A DNA stretch of 64,000 nucleotides, taken from Euptelea pleiosperma (taxonomy: Eukaryota > Streptophyta > Magnoliopsida > Ranunculales > Eupteleaceae). The notes under the pieces are model-generated. The model did not search any database, was not told the DNA's origin, and was given only the letters and a program-made list of their open reading frames with translations. The stretch lies in contig JASUTR010000184.1 in assembly GCA_035048495.1 (NCBI GenBank), positions 310,001-374,000 on the forward strand. The letters are read 5' to 3'. Below are positions 1 to 11,756 of this stretch, piece after piece. The position numbers were made by a program, and so were the translations under genes. The first letter of the stretch is position 1. Each line of letters opens with the position of its first letter.

Positions 1-6
1 TGTCAC

Positions 7-237
7 CTTCAATACGGGGGTGAGCTCATTTAGTGTAATCGCAAAGCGTGTTAAGTTGTATCGGGTAGGGAACTTGGCTGGCTTGTTCCGCTTCCAGAGC
101 AAGCAGGCACTGGACAATGATTCTGTTCCTTTTCCCCTCCCAGAACAATCTCCATTCACATAGTGCATGCTCTCATCCCATTTTCCAAAAAGCGTTGCCA
201 CCGTTTTTCCATTCCTATCTTGAACTATACCTTGTAC
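7..237 (-). CDS. ORP1: ORP exon 8: late ORD, followed by a donor at the window edge
   Basis: This exon has 77 codons in phase 0, residues 667-743. It begins [20 protein letters not shown] and ends [14 protein letters not shown]. Family members continue without a gap after this point, so AAG followed by gtgaca at positions 6-1 is read as a splice donor. If it is not a donor, the frame simply stays open to position 1. The acceptor is gttgcag. The last stretch of the ORD must lie left of the window. Confidence 0.92.
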
Positions 238-1539
238 CTGCAACATAACTACTTCATCATTGGATAGTCCATAACCAAAGATTCAGTAGTTGTTCAGAGA
301 AAGAGAAATAGACAGAAAAAAAATAATAATAGTACTATTGTCTACAATAATTATGAATAACATAACAATAATAACAACAACAAAGATGATGATAAGGGCC
401 TTCTGTAAAAACTGCCTCATCTTTTTTGACGTTTGTAAAACCCCTCCCTTTTAAGTGAACAAAGTAATTAACTTCGTCAATTTACCATCTATAAAGAAAG
501 AAAAGGATAAAACTACCCTTTTACTTTACCACGCCTAAAACTCTACACCTCTTAATTTCAAGGTTTTAAGATAAACTAACCTTGTGTAAGGGGTCCATGT
601 TTTTGGTCCTAACGTACCTACCATATATAAATGGGATGAACAATTGCCTTTTGTCTCATACAAATTAAAAGTTTGAATAAATCTAAACCGTCCATGATGG
701 CCATCTCTTGGATTGGCCACATCTCCTCAATAAAACCCCATCGGCTGATCTGTATTATTACCCTTAACTTCCCAGTAGCACTAGGTGGAAACATCCGAAA
801 GTCTTAAGGAAGCATTTTAAGTCCAAAGCTTATTATCCAAGCATCGTAAGAGTTGAGAAGAGAAAACATCTAAATCATAACGTTTGGTGATCTAAATGGC
901 AAATCATAGTCACTACTGATGTGAAATAGCATTGTTGAACAACTATCTGACGACAAGGATGAAATCAAACCAAAAAATAAAATAATAATAATAATAAACA
1001 AATACAAAGAAACGAACAAAAGAAAGAAAGAAAAAAAATAGAATATACCCAAATCAACCCACATGCTTCACAGGAATAAGCTGGATGGGGGCCCTTAGAT
1101 TCACACCTAAAACTGAGCTTCAATTTCCACGGTAAATTGAAGTTTTACACCCAACCAAGGAAAGCTACAAGCTTCAATCCCTTCTCCAAAATTACTTTTC
1201 TTACAACACAAATATACTCTCAAGTAAAACAAGACGACTAATACTTTTCTTAAACACACTGCCTCTAATTACTTCTTACCAGATAAAAGGTTTCTTAACA
1301 ACTATGATTCCACTTACTAATTTAAATACTACAAAACAGAATTTTTTTAAGAACTTACTAATTTCTAAGAATTAAAATATGGAAATGGCTAACTAAAAAA
1401 GCTTCGATATCACTTTAAATTTTCTTTTTCATTTTTTTGTTTAAAAGCCTACCTCTTTTGGCAAGAGGACTAATCGGAAAACAATACGCATCTATGTTCC
1501 TGGATCAATCCCCGTGAGTTTGAAAGAACTCATCCTCAA
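238..1539. other. non-coding intron sequence
   Basis: This stretch is AT-rich with short A/T triplet runs near 325-385 and 975-1040. No credible coding region is seen. Positions about 925-1500 are related to 16150-16780 (listed separately). Confidence 0.6.
925..1500 (+). repeat. direct repeat copy 1 (partner at 16150-16780)
   Basis: Both copies share stretches such as CCCAAATCAACCCACAT, then AGGAATAAGCTG, CACCCAACCAA and CTTACTAATTTCTAA in the same order and orientation. Identity is interrupted by indels. The pair flanks the miniature LTR element and the Tat retrotransposon, about 15 kb apart. It may be two copies of a dispersed repeat or decayed LTRs. Confidence 0.6.
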
Positions 1540-2821
1540 TGATGCAGGACAAGGGGAACCCCGTCTGCGATTGGACGACTTGATGGAATCACTCCATCGA
1601 GTTTTGAAGGAATCGCTCCTCCCTCCCAAGGACCTCACATAGAAAATTTGGAATCATTCAAAAAAAAATCTCTTTTCATTCATCATCCCAAAATCAAATA
1701 TTACGACCTTATTTATAAAATTCTAACCTTCCTAATCCTAATCAAACTAAGACTTTCTAAAATATTTGAAATTGACTACAACTCTGCGGACTACAAAGTA
1801 GAATGCTCCCGCATCAAATCCTCCTCGTTGAAAAGAATTCGACCTCGAATTCATATGCACGTAGCGAGAAATAATACTAATATGGACCTTTAGATAGATG
1901 GGAATCACTCCCTTGGCTTCGCACCAAACCCCATTCACAGGAGTAATATCGCCAGGTCTTCCATCAATCATCATGCTTGAAATACTTGGAGTAGTTTTGA
2001 TCTTCGACGGAGGAATCACTCCTTTCAAGGACTCTCACCATGCAGCTTTTTTTGGAAATCACTCTAAAAAATCGAATTTCTTCGCTCTTTCAAATATATT
2101 TGGGCTTGTACCTCCTCTTTTTTTCTACGGGATCATCTTACTATGGAAGCATTTTCTTTTGGGAACCATCTTCATTACGAAACTTGTCTCATATATTTTT
2201 TTCATCTTCTTCTTGTGGTACCCATGAACAGTAACCGTGAACAATACCGTAAACAGTACCCGTGACCTATGATACCCGGATACTTCAAAATGGGTGCCGT
2301 ATCCATGTCAGATACTTCCATTTTAAGTGTAAATGTCGTATCCACGCCGTGTCGGTCCCATATCCGGGTAACATAGCCCGTGACCAAATAAAAATGAAAG
2401 ATAAAAGAAAATAGAGCATAAGAGAGAAGAGATGGTAGAATTTTTTTGGCTCTGATACTAAATTTGATGCAGGACAAGGGGAACCCTATTCGGCAAAGAC
2501 TCAATGGAATCACTCCATCGAGTTTTGAAGGAATCGCTCATTTAAGAAGAATCGCTCTTCATTCCTAGGCATCTCACCCAAAAAATTTGAAATAACTCCA
2601 AAATAAAAATAAAAAATTTCATTCATCATCCCAAAATCAAATATTACAACCCTATTTATAAAATTCTAACATTCCTAATCCTAATCAAACTAAAAAAATT
2701 CTAAAATATCTGAAACTAATTACAACTCAAATAAATAAATAAAGATAACATTCCTAATTAAAATAAAATTAATTCTGATCCGATGTAGCTACGGACTATC
2801 AAGTAGAATGCTTTCACATCA
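1540..2821 (-). mobile_element. miniature non-autonomous LTR retrotransposon (TRIM-like)
   Basis: Two related direct repeats, 1540-1816 and 2465-2821, both start TGATGC and end with CATCA. The second is longer by an insertion of about 65 bases near its right end. On the minus strand the sequence just inside 2465 reads TAGTATCAGAGCC (2448-2460), a near match to the initiator-Met tRNA primer binding site. A purine-rich GAGGAGGATT precedes the other repeat. The 648-base interior has no coding capacity. No clean 5-base target duplication is visible, so the element is probably old. Confidence 0.7.
2267..2376. mobile_element. 110-bp hAT-like MITE nested in the TRIM-like element
   Basis: The left end CTATGATACCCGGATA matches the inverted right end TATCCGGGTAACATAG with one mismatch. 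It is flanked by perfect 8-base duplications CCCGTGAC at 2259-2266 and 2377-2384. TIR plus 8-bp duplication is the hAT signature. The ends resemble the larger MITE at 47681-48065. Confidence 0.85.
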
Positions 2822-3373
2822 ATCGAGTTCAAGTAGCATAGCTTTGTCTTCTTGTCCACCTACCTTCAATCTTACTATAATGTGGCAGTTATAGCATGAA
2901 GCAGGGTCGTGGAAGACGATGATTAGCTCGCATATCCTCTTCACAGTCTAATCCAAATTATAATGTTTGTTAAAGATGGAATCGAGACTGTTGGATTCAT
3001 CTGACTCATCTTCTTATTGTATTTAATTACAACCATAACAAATTTTGCAAAATCTTAGTTGCATGAAGTGGGAGCGATAACAAGAGCTAGAGAGTATCAG
3101 GTGTGGGAGCTGGTCGCAAATCAGTTTAAATAGAATTCTTTTAGGAAACAGGAATGGGAGCAAGATTTTGGAGTGAAAGGACTGGGAGAGGCACATAGGA
3201 TAGAAGATACTTGCAATTGAGTGCAAAAGAAAAATTAGTTTTGTTGTACTTTCTTGGCTAGCGATTAGGCTGATCGTCAACTCCAACACTCAAAACTAAC
3301 CTCGATTGTATTAAAAACTCACCTCTATCGGCAAATTCTTTGCTTGTACCCAAACTTTTGGCTCTGTAACCTA
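2822..3373. other. non-coding intron sequence
   Basis: There is no recognisable gene or repeat. Short ORFs here lack any family resemblance. Confidence 0.5.
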
Positions 3374-3378
3374 GTAAA

Positions 3379-5716
3379 TGTAAGGGAAAAATCCCACACC
3401 CCCTCGAGATACGCACAAGATCAGATGCTAAGCCTAAAATATCTTTCCGTTCGCTGTTGTCGACTTAAGATCCGAAAAAGTGGACTCCTCTGCCGGGTGA
3501 TTCGTCTTCAGCTCCGAGTTTGCCGATTACGCTTCCGAGTGATCCGACTGATAAGCCGACTTGTCCGAGTCTACCTGTAAAGGAACTCCGTTGGTGGCAA
3601 AACCACCGTGGGGCCTCCGATGCTTAAATCAGTATCTTATGCAAAAGCCTTAATCTAGTTTTTGCTCCAAGATTGCTTACCTTCTGATGTGGACATCAAA
3701 GCATCACGTGGGTTCTACCAGTGGAAGACAAGGAAGAAGATTTTGAAGACCCCACATGCATGTGCATCAGGAAGACTCCACATTAGAAAGATGCTTGTGG
3801 GCTCCATATGGAGTTTTTGAAGAGTTTTTATTTGTTATTTAGGCTTACTTTGATGTTTTTTTTAGAGTTTTTGGTGTGTTTACAATTAGCCCAAAGTTAG
3901 GAGGCTCATTGTTATTTTAGTTAGTTGTTTTTTTTATAGCCATTAGATTAGATGGATGGCTAAGATTAGGTTATTTTGAGTTATTATATAAACTCTTTTA
4001 GTTGTAATTTTTAAGGAATGAAGTATATTGAATTTTGCTATTGAGAATTCTCTTGTGGAGTGCTCTCTTCTTCCTTGGTGAGAATCCAAGCTACTCGGTG
4101 CGAATCCGAAAGTAACTTCTTCTCTCTCTCCTCTCTTATGACTCTTTCTCCATCATTGTTTTCTTTATTTTCCATTTCTTTGGATCAAATTTGACCTAGA
4201 AAACCCAACCATATCTCTTCCATCTCTAAACCCTACCTATAAACAACACTGTGAATAGTGTTGTGCCACGTGAATAGTGACGTGAATAGTAACCCTCCTC
4301 TACCAATTATCAATACGGCACTCTAAACCCTCCCAAAACCCTCACCACAACCCCCAAACACTCCCAGATCCCTGCAGTAACTATAGAAATCCCTAACTTC
4401 TCAAACCCTAATTTTCCATGGTTTTCCTTTTTCTCCCGAAAGCCCCGAAACTTACCAAAAACCTCTTTGAACTTCAAATAACTTACAACATCTTGGAAAA
4501 TGAAACAATTTCAGATTTATTTCATCCCTTAACTGATTCCCTAAGCTTGTTGGAAGTTCCATCTTCCATTAGATCCTTGCCGTTAAAGCAACGGATCTAA
4601 TATTGTGGGATTGTGTTAAGGCCTTGGATTTTAATAAATTTATTTGCTTAATCTGATTATTTGCATGTGATTAGCATGGAAATTTATTATTTTATTGTTC
4701 TTACTAATTTTCTGTTAATGTCGGCCTTTAGTTGGAAGCCATCACATTCGTCCTGCATCAAATTAATGCAAGGGCATGTTCACACCGGGCTCGAGTGGGG
4801 CAGCCTACGTATATGGCCCATGTGAAATGGACCCCACGAAGGAGGGTTCGACCAAGGGCCTGGATCATGGGCTATGAGATAAAGGAATTTAATCTCACGC
4901 TACCAACAGTCGTGGCTTTTGGGGAGTATTGGTTAAATGTCCTACATCAAAGTGGTATCAGAACGTATGGTCTCGTGTTCAAGACTCCTCACCGAGGGTG
5001 ATTAATGCAGGGGCATTTTCATACCGGGCTCGAGTGAGGTAGCCTGTGTATATGGGGCACACTCGGGGTGGGATGGCCAGTGTCAAATGGGACCCACGAA
5101 GGAGGGTTCGACCGAGGGCCTGGATCATGGGCTATGATAAAGGAATTTAATTTCACACTACCAACAGTCACGGCTTTTGAGGGGTATTGGTTAAATGTCC
5201 TATATCACCTTCTTTGCTACTGTAGCTCTCTATTTATAGGGATTGTAACCCATGACGTGTCTATGAGCACGATGAAGGCCGTACCAATCAGCACGAAGAT
5301 TTTTGTCTTATGTATTATCTAGCGTAGATTGTGCTTTGTTTTGATAGTACAACAGCTGGCTGTTCTTTGTTCGTTGTTTGAGTCTGTTCTTGCTGGAGTC
5401 TTATCTACCTCCTTGCCGTCTTGCCGACTATTCGCAAAGCCGTCATCTTATCACTCGATTCATTACTGACATAGTATCCGATTCCTTCGTCGGGGTTAGT
5501 AGACTAACGTTCTCATTCAGTCGACAACGGCGTCATATTCTACCCGTGCCATCGTACAATGTCTCGATCTCGCGATCGTATATGTCGTTCGGATATCCTT
5601 AGCTGGAGTCATTGTATCGGTCGCTCGACCATACGACTGACTCACATTTCGGCCAATAAAGGGACACGTGTCATTATCTCAGTCGCCCACATGTTATTCA
5701 GAAAATACCCCTTGCA
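3379..5716 (-). repeat. 3' LTR of the Tat element, split by a 1.5 kb insertion
   Basis: The parts 3379-3684 and 5213-5716 match the intact LTR at 15016-15809. Together they give about 810 bases once the insertion 3685-5207 and the duplicated CCTTC are removed. Confidence 0.92.
3685..5207 (+). mobile_element. composite insertion: 1.1 kb LTR-like segment plus TRIM, target duplication CCTTC
   Basis: Perfect CCTTC duplications lie at 3680-3684 and 5208-5212, and the other LTR shows the empty site. The left part (3685-4760) starts TGATGTGG and ends CCTGCATCA. It has a TATA-like TTATATAAACTC near 3985, so it looks like an LTR. The right part holds two related blocks, 4762-4949 and 4999-5207, ending CCTACATCA and CCTATATCA. 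Between them is TGGTATCAGAAC (4953-4964), an initiator-Met-type primer site. These blocks match the TRIM at 29507-29970. How the two parts came to share one target duplication is unclear. Confidence 0.75.
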
Positions 5717-5950
5717 ATCGCCCCCTCTCAGGATTTGAGTTGTCTTAGTGCCAGCAACACGAATCCCGAGAAGATATGCCCATGTGTCAACATCTTCCTC
5801 CGCTGTCGCTTCGTACTCTACGATGTCTCCTCAATTTGACGCAGCATTAAATCCTGATGCCACGCGTCATCTCCTCATTGGCTCTTTAAGGCGGTGCTGC
5901 AGACGTCGCTTCGATATCCACACGTGCGGTCGGAACCCATCATTACCCCC

Positions 5951-5962
5951 CACAGTATAAAT
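5951..5962 (+). promoter_or_regulatory. putative TATA box for the antisense ORF
   Basis: GTATAAATAC lies on the plus strand about 200 bases upstream of the first ATG of the antisense ORF and outside the LTR. This suggests the ORF has its own promoter. The call rests on motif and position only. Confidence 0.35.
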
Positions 5963-6154
5963 ACTTCTCTCATGTTCATTTTTAACTTTTACTTGTTGTA
6001 AATTTCCCTCTGATAATTTGTTTTCTTCTTGCTTTCGGCTTACTCGGCTTTCTCAGCGACATTATTCGGTGAACTCGGCTCCTTATCTTTTTAGTCGGAT
6101 CTTTCGTTTTCTGAGGTACTTTCTTTTTCACCACTTACAACTTTAATTTCAGTC

Positions 6155-8960
6155 ATGTTGAATTGTCTCTGCTAGTTCTTCGCACTCCGAGAGCCTGTCT
6201 CTTCGGGACTCCGACTTAGAGTCTCAAAATTATCCCGACTTATTTACAATTAGGGAGAACTTTAACATTCCTCAGGACATAACTCTCCGCTTTGTCCCTT
6301 CATGTGATCGTTATTCTCATCATTGGGTGTTGCGCCCTAACACAATTTGTGTTACAGTCGGCCAGCTCGAAGCTGGTCTTCCCCTTCCTCTTACCTCGTT
6401 TGCCCGAGAACTCTTAAATTTTTATAGATTAGCCCCTAGTCAAATTTTTGACAACTTCTGGCGTACTCTCCGTTCTTTTGAGTGTATCCAAACCTACTAG
6501 GGCCTAGAAATCAACCCTAGAAGATGTCCGACGCCAGCACTATATCAAGGTGATTCCGAATACCAAAAGAGCCAACTCTGAGACCTGCGGGTCTCCCTTA
6601 TACTTCTTAGCCACTCGTCTAGGGAGGGTTCCAATCTTAGAAGCCATCCAAGATAGTGATAAAGGATGGACTCGTTTCCCTCTCTTTGTGTCGGGCGCAT
6701 GGGAAAGAGGACCTGGCGACCATGGGCCCCACTTGCCAATAGGAATTTTGGGAAACGAGGTACTCACAGTACCTCTCTTCTGTCTTTTCGAGTATAAAGT
6801 ACTTATCTAACTCATTTGTTTTATTGCAGTGCACGTCGGCAACTCTTCCCAAGGACTTCCCAAAGCCATTCTTCCTCTCTGTATTGCCCTTCGGATACTC
6901 CCGTCCGACTCATATCAACGTCTGGTCGGCCTCGACGAGAGAGGTTACCACCTTTAAGCTGAGCCTCCCTCGCCCGAAGAGTTACTCGAGCGAGTGCCCG
7001 ACTCCGAGCTCACTTTCAGACTTTTGTCGAAGGCAGAGAAGTGAAGGTGGTTGCTCGAGGAGCAAGCCTAGGAGGCAGAGGGACGGGGAGGACCGTCTCA
7101 AGAAGCTGCTCCCTCTATTCCCCCGACTTCTCCACAAATCGACTTTTCCCCAGGGAATTTCGGTACTCCTGTGAATTCTCAAGTCCCCGAGGACATATCT
7201 GAGGTACATCCATCCCAGAATCTCATTGATGTATCTTCAGACTCCGATACTTCATCATCTCCATCCGACTCCCCATATCGCCCGTTACCCGCTGAGTTTT
7301 CTTACTTGGTGTAGTCTCTCGGCTACTTTTACCGAGACAATCCCGCTGCTGAACCCCTTCTCTCGGAGCAAGCCTCCAAGGATCTTCTTCGTGCCCAACA
7401 GATGGCCAAGTTGAATATCACTGGCTCGACTGCTTCCGCCTCCCCACCATATGAGAAGGGTTCCGGATCTCGGAAGCGCAAAGGTGATGCGCTCTCCCAT
7501 GAGCATTCAAAGCATCCCAAGGATGTCGATGTTTCTAAGGGCTCTTCTAGATCGGAGTCTGCCCCTGTCGACTCTTTAGCTGCTCCGACTGCCCACCTCT
7601 CCAAAGGAGACAAGGGTAAGTCCGTTGGTCCTCCTGCTCCGCCGAAGGACTGTCAAAGGGCCCCTGAGACGGGTGTTGTCATCCGTCCATCCGACTCCCG
7701 GGCGGACACTCATTCCTCCCGGGTGGACACCCGTTCCTCCCGGCCGGTGCCTAACTTGCAGCCCGTCTACAAATCCAGAGAAGGCGGGCTAATCAAGGTC
7801 AACCAAAGTGCTGTTTTGGATGGGGTTGTCCATCACGAGGGCGCTTCCAAACCGAAAAGACTAACCTATTTAGGTGGTGCCTACCCCTTACACTTATAGT
7901 CCAAGACCTCCTAGTACACAACCGATGTGGGACTAAAGTCCGTGACAGGCTCCCCCGCCTAGACCCTGACGCCTTCGTCAGGGGGACCCACGCAACCCCG
8001 CATGGGACCCACGGTCGTCCCCACCTCTAATGTCCCGAGGTAGGCTCTGATACCATTTGTCACGGGGGCGCTTCCAAACCCAAAAGACTAGCCTATTAGG
8101 TGGTGCCTACCCCTCACACTTATAGTCCAAGACCTCCTAGTACACAGCCGATGTGGGACTAAAGTCTGTGACATGTCGCTCGGATAATCGGCGACATGAG
8201 TCGGACCCCTACTGACAATAAAATGTTCAAGAAGGCTTCTCTTTGACTTCGTGGTCGACAATTATTATCGGGAAATGGCCATGGTAACCTTTCGAACTTA
8301 AATCTTTTATCACCTCATTCTTAATCGTTATGGCATACGATTGATCCCGTTTTTCTTTTGCAGTCTCTGAATGCCTTCCTGGCGATGTTTACTCGGCTTA
8401 GTGAGGAGATAAAGACGTTGCAGGCCGAGAAAGCCACCCTCGAAGCTGAGGTGGTGGCTCTCAAGGCCACAGAAAAGGAGATCGCCGCTTAGAACGAGCA
8501 GGAGTGCAAGGATCTCAACGACGCCAATGCCAAGAAACATCGTCTCTCGAGAGTCACTCGGGAGCTCGAGAAGAAGGGAAAGGAGCTGGAGGCGGCACTC
8601 CGGGAGAAGTTCGAAGTGGAGAAGGCAGAAGCGGAAGCGGAAGCTGCTATCCGGGCAGAGCTCGAGGCGGATGCCAAAAGGGTCACAGCCGAGTGGGAGG
8701 CCTACGCTGTCCGGTACAAACATGAGCGGGATGAGGCCCGTGCTGATCTCAAGGCCGTCGAGACGACTGCTCGGGATCAGCAGGCCCTATAGACTCCGCA
8801 TGTGCAACATATTTCTGAGGAGCCGACTACCCAGGCTAAGGCGAACCAGGACGGGCTCTCGACCTTGGCAGAAGCCGTCGACTCTACAGCTGTTTCTGAT
8901 GCTGATCCAACGGTTGCCACCGACACCCCTGCTCCAGAAATGCCGAGCACCCAGGACTAA
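6155..8960 (+). pseudogene. antisense ORF of the Tat element (putative gypsy-type transposon protein), degenerate
   Basis: Opposite in strand to pol and located between integrase and the 3' LTR. Its conserved core reads VGQLEAGLPLPLTSFARELL then SQIFDNFWRTLRSFE, resembling the plant 'putative gypsy type transposon' family (Pfam Transposase_28), which occurs as an extra antisense ORF in Tat elements. The C-terminal half from 8364 (SLNAFLAMFTRLSEEIKTLQ) is a long coiled coil ending at TAA 8958-8960. Apparent introns lie at about 6760-6829 and 8284-8363 (donor ATG|gtaacc, acceptor ttgcag, frame preserved). Internal stops (for example TAG near 8490) and the TRIM at 7832-8173 break it. Known function: none established. 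Confidence 0.75.
7832..8173 (-). mobile_element. 342-bp TRIM element nested in the antisense ORF
   Basis: Two 116-base repeats, 7832-7947 and 8058-8173, flank a 110-base interior. On the minus strand the second begins TGTCACAGACTTTAGTCCC and both contain CCCACATCGG. The minus strand after 8058 reads AATGGTATCAGAGCC, an initiator-Met tRNA primer site. Near-identical 5-base flanks TGTCC (7827-7831) and TGTCG (8174-8178) fit a target duplication with one change. It has no coding capacity. Confidence 0.88.
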
Positions 8961-9393
8961 GCTATTGCTTAGGTTTCTTCTTTATGGCCCATGTGGCCGT
9001 CCAAACTCTGGGCCATTGTGCCCGAATTAAATACTTTCATTATTTTTAATTTTTTGGCCCTTCGATTGGCATTTTATACTTTCATATTGAGCTATGTTGT
9101 AGCTCATTTAATGTTATGATACTATGCTTGCCTGTTTCCGTTTATATTCTTGCTGTAACATATTATGCTTTAATCATAAAATCTGCCTATGTTTTGTCGT
9201 ATGGCTATCTAAGCATGGTCGATTGCTCATTGTTAAACATTTTTGGCTTTGCAGCAATTCAACTTGAAATCATGTTAACTCCTAGGTTCTAACATGTATC
9301 TCTACATTTTACTTACCTTTGTGTGGCCGAATCGCTGACTAACCCATTATTGGATAGCTTGTTTTCATCACATCATATTTTGCCTTCTGATCT
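8961..9393. other. spacer of the Tat element
   Basis: AT-rich non-coding sequence lies between the end of the antisense ORF and the tandem repeat. No feature is recognised. Confidence 0.5.
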
Positions 9394-9540
9394 TTGGATG
9401 GCCGAGGCCAGTCCCGTTTGTTTTAGACGGTCAAAGTCACTCCCGTTCATTTGGATGGCCGAAGCCAGTCTCGTTCATTTAGACGGCCGAAGCCAGTCCC
9501 GTTCATTTGGGCGGCCGAAGCCAGTCCCTCAACATACATT
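9394..9540 (+). repeat. tandem repeat, about 30-bp units, in the Tat spacer
   Basis: Four to five units share GATGGCCGAAGCCAGTCCC followed by GTTCATTT, with point changes. Tandem arrays in the spacer between pol and the 3' LTR are a known Tat-lineage trait. Confidence 0.75.
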
Positions 9541-9700
9541 GTTTAGACGCAATCGTTCAACATACATTCTTTAGACGGTTACTCAGTCGTCTTTATTGAT
9601 AAAATTTCTTCAAATTCTGTACATTCCATGGCTTCACAATGAATTTGTCATTTTCTAAGTAGTAACTCCCTCCGGCTCCGACTTCTCTGACTCTGTAGAG

Positions 9701-10619
9701 TCATTCCCAGTTCATGGCTAGCTTCCTGGCATTCTTTTCTCGAGTGTTTGGGAAGACCTTTCTTAAGACCAAGTCTCCTTGCTGGAAGCTTCTTGGTCTC
9801 ACCTTTCGCTTGTACCATCTCTTTAAGGATTGATGGTAACTTTCCAACTTTATCCTAGCCGACTCCCTTCTTTCCTCTACCATATCTATGTCGAACTTCT
9901 GAACCTCGAAGCCGACTCCAATTTCTACAGCCATATGCCGAGAGGTGCTGAGGACCATCTCGGATGGGATGACTGCCTCCATGCCAAATGCCAACGCAAA
10001 CAGAGAATCTCTGTTTCCCGTTCTAGGAGTCGTCCGATAGGCCCAAAGAACTCCATCTAATATCTCAGCCCATTTTCCTTTTACACTTTCCAATCTTTTC
10101 TTCAATTTTTCACCAACAATCTTGTTTGAGGCCTCCGCTTGTCCATTTCCTTGAGGATAAATGGGAGCCGAGAACAACTACTTGATGTTAAACTTGTTGC
10201 AAAATCGCTCAATCTTCCCTCCTCGGAACTGGGATAAGGAATTTCTCCACTTCTTGCTCTCGGACCTGCTGCAGGGCCACAGCCTCGACCCACTTTATAA
10301 AGTAGTCGGTTGCCACTAACATAAACTGATTTTTCCCATGAGCCATGGGGAGGGGGCTGACAACATCCAATCACCATAGTGCAAATGGCCATGGGCTGAC
10401 TACCGAGTTTAATTCTCCTGCTGGTGCTCGAATAGTCGGCGAGTGTTTCTGACATTTGATGCATCTTCTGACGTATTTCTTCGCCTCTTCTTGCATGTAT
10501 GGCCGATAATATCCTTGGACCCATGCCTTGTGGGCTAATGATTTCCCTCGAAGTGATTGCCGCACTTGCCTTCGTGTATCTCGGCCATGATAAGTTGAGC
10601 TTGCTCTTGGGTTACACAT
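9701..10619 (-). pseudogene. Tat-element integrase remnant
   Basis: The H2C2 part is KAWVQGYYRPYMQEEAKKYV followed by RRCIKCQKHSP. After several frame breaks the C-terminal half reads YPQGNGQAEASNKIVGEKLK, then WAYRTTPRTGN, a hallmark of Ty3 integrases. The C-terminal stretch RSFQQGDLVLRKVF also matches. Confidence 0.85.
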
Positions 10620-11410
10620 TTCAGCAATGGTCCCCTAGCCGACTTCCGATATAACTCACCCCCAAGTATTTTGTATCGGCGAGCTTTCTGTTCTATCCAT
10701 CTAGCCGTTTTCCTATCTGAATCCCTCGTCCCGTCAACCATATACTTCATAATCGAAGTCATCCAGGTCACGACGGCCTCTGCTTGGTGGCACATCTCCA
10801 TCTCCACATCCTCCAGATCAATACTCGGACTTCTTGAAATTCGATGGAAGTGGTCCTCTTCTCCGTTTACCCCAGCATAGCGGCCACATATGCCAATGCG
10901 TCGGCATGTCGGTTCTCTCCTCTGTTAGTGTGGTGGAGTTGGGCTTTTCTAAAGTTCCCCATACCCTAGCTAATCACTCTCAAGTACTTGGCCATTCTCT
11001 CGTTTCTTGCCGCAAAGGACGCATTAACCTGATTGACCACCTATTGGGAATCGCTAAAAATCATGATATCCTCCACGCCAACCTCAACTACCATCTGAAG
11101 TCCGACAATAAGTGCTTCGTACTCGGCTCCATTATTGGAAGCTGGGAATCCCAATTTGATCGCCAATTCGATTCGAGTATTTTCCGGGGTTATGAGGATA
11201 GCGTCGACACCAGCGCCAATACTGTTTGTGAAGCCGTCTACAAATAACCTCCATCCATTCTCCCGACTCCACGGATCTGGTAACTCACCTGTCTCGCCTT
11301 CTTCACATGGTTCCGACTATGGCTCTTCAACCCAAAAGGGATCCTCAATGGGGAAGTCGGCCAGGAAATCGGCCACCTTCTGCCCTTTCTCTATTGTCCT
11401 TGGCCGATAG
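10535..11410 (-). pseudogene. Tat-element RNase H-like domain and integrase zinc-binding start
   Basis: The minus strand holds WRLFVDGFTNSIGAGVDAIL followed by LGFPASNNGAEYEALIVGL, the RNase H core with its D and E residues. Several stops interrupt it. It leads into RRYKILGGELYRKSARGPLL, a typical linker just before integrase. Confidence 0.75.
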
Positions 11411-11756
11411 GTTATTTCATACTGTCCCAATGCCACTGCCTATTTTTCCATCCTTCCCGACTTCTCGAACATTCTCAATACATTCTTCAAGGGGAGGTTA
11501 GTAATCACGGCTATGGGATGCACCTGGACGTAAGGCCTCAATATCTAGGCCGAGAACATGAGTGCCAATCCGGCTTTCTCTAGTCTCGGCGTCTAGGAGG
11601 GTCTTACTCAAAAAATAAACCGACTTCTCCTTTCCTTCTTCTTCTCGGATCAACACCGAACTCAGAGCACAATCCGAGACAGATATACAACAACAATTGT
11701 TGTTCCGGCTCTAGCTTGGACAGAATGGGGGCTTTTCCGAGGTATTTCTTCAAACT

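Noticed and set aside
1747..2513. Overlapping frames in the TRIM-like element
   Set aside because: They are non-homologous frames in a repeat whose two copies do not preserve them.
9394..9540. CRISPR-like array
   Set aside because: Units are contiguous tandem repeats without unique spacers, in a plant retrotransposon.
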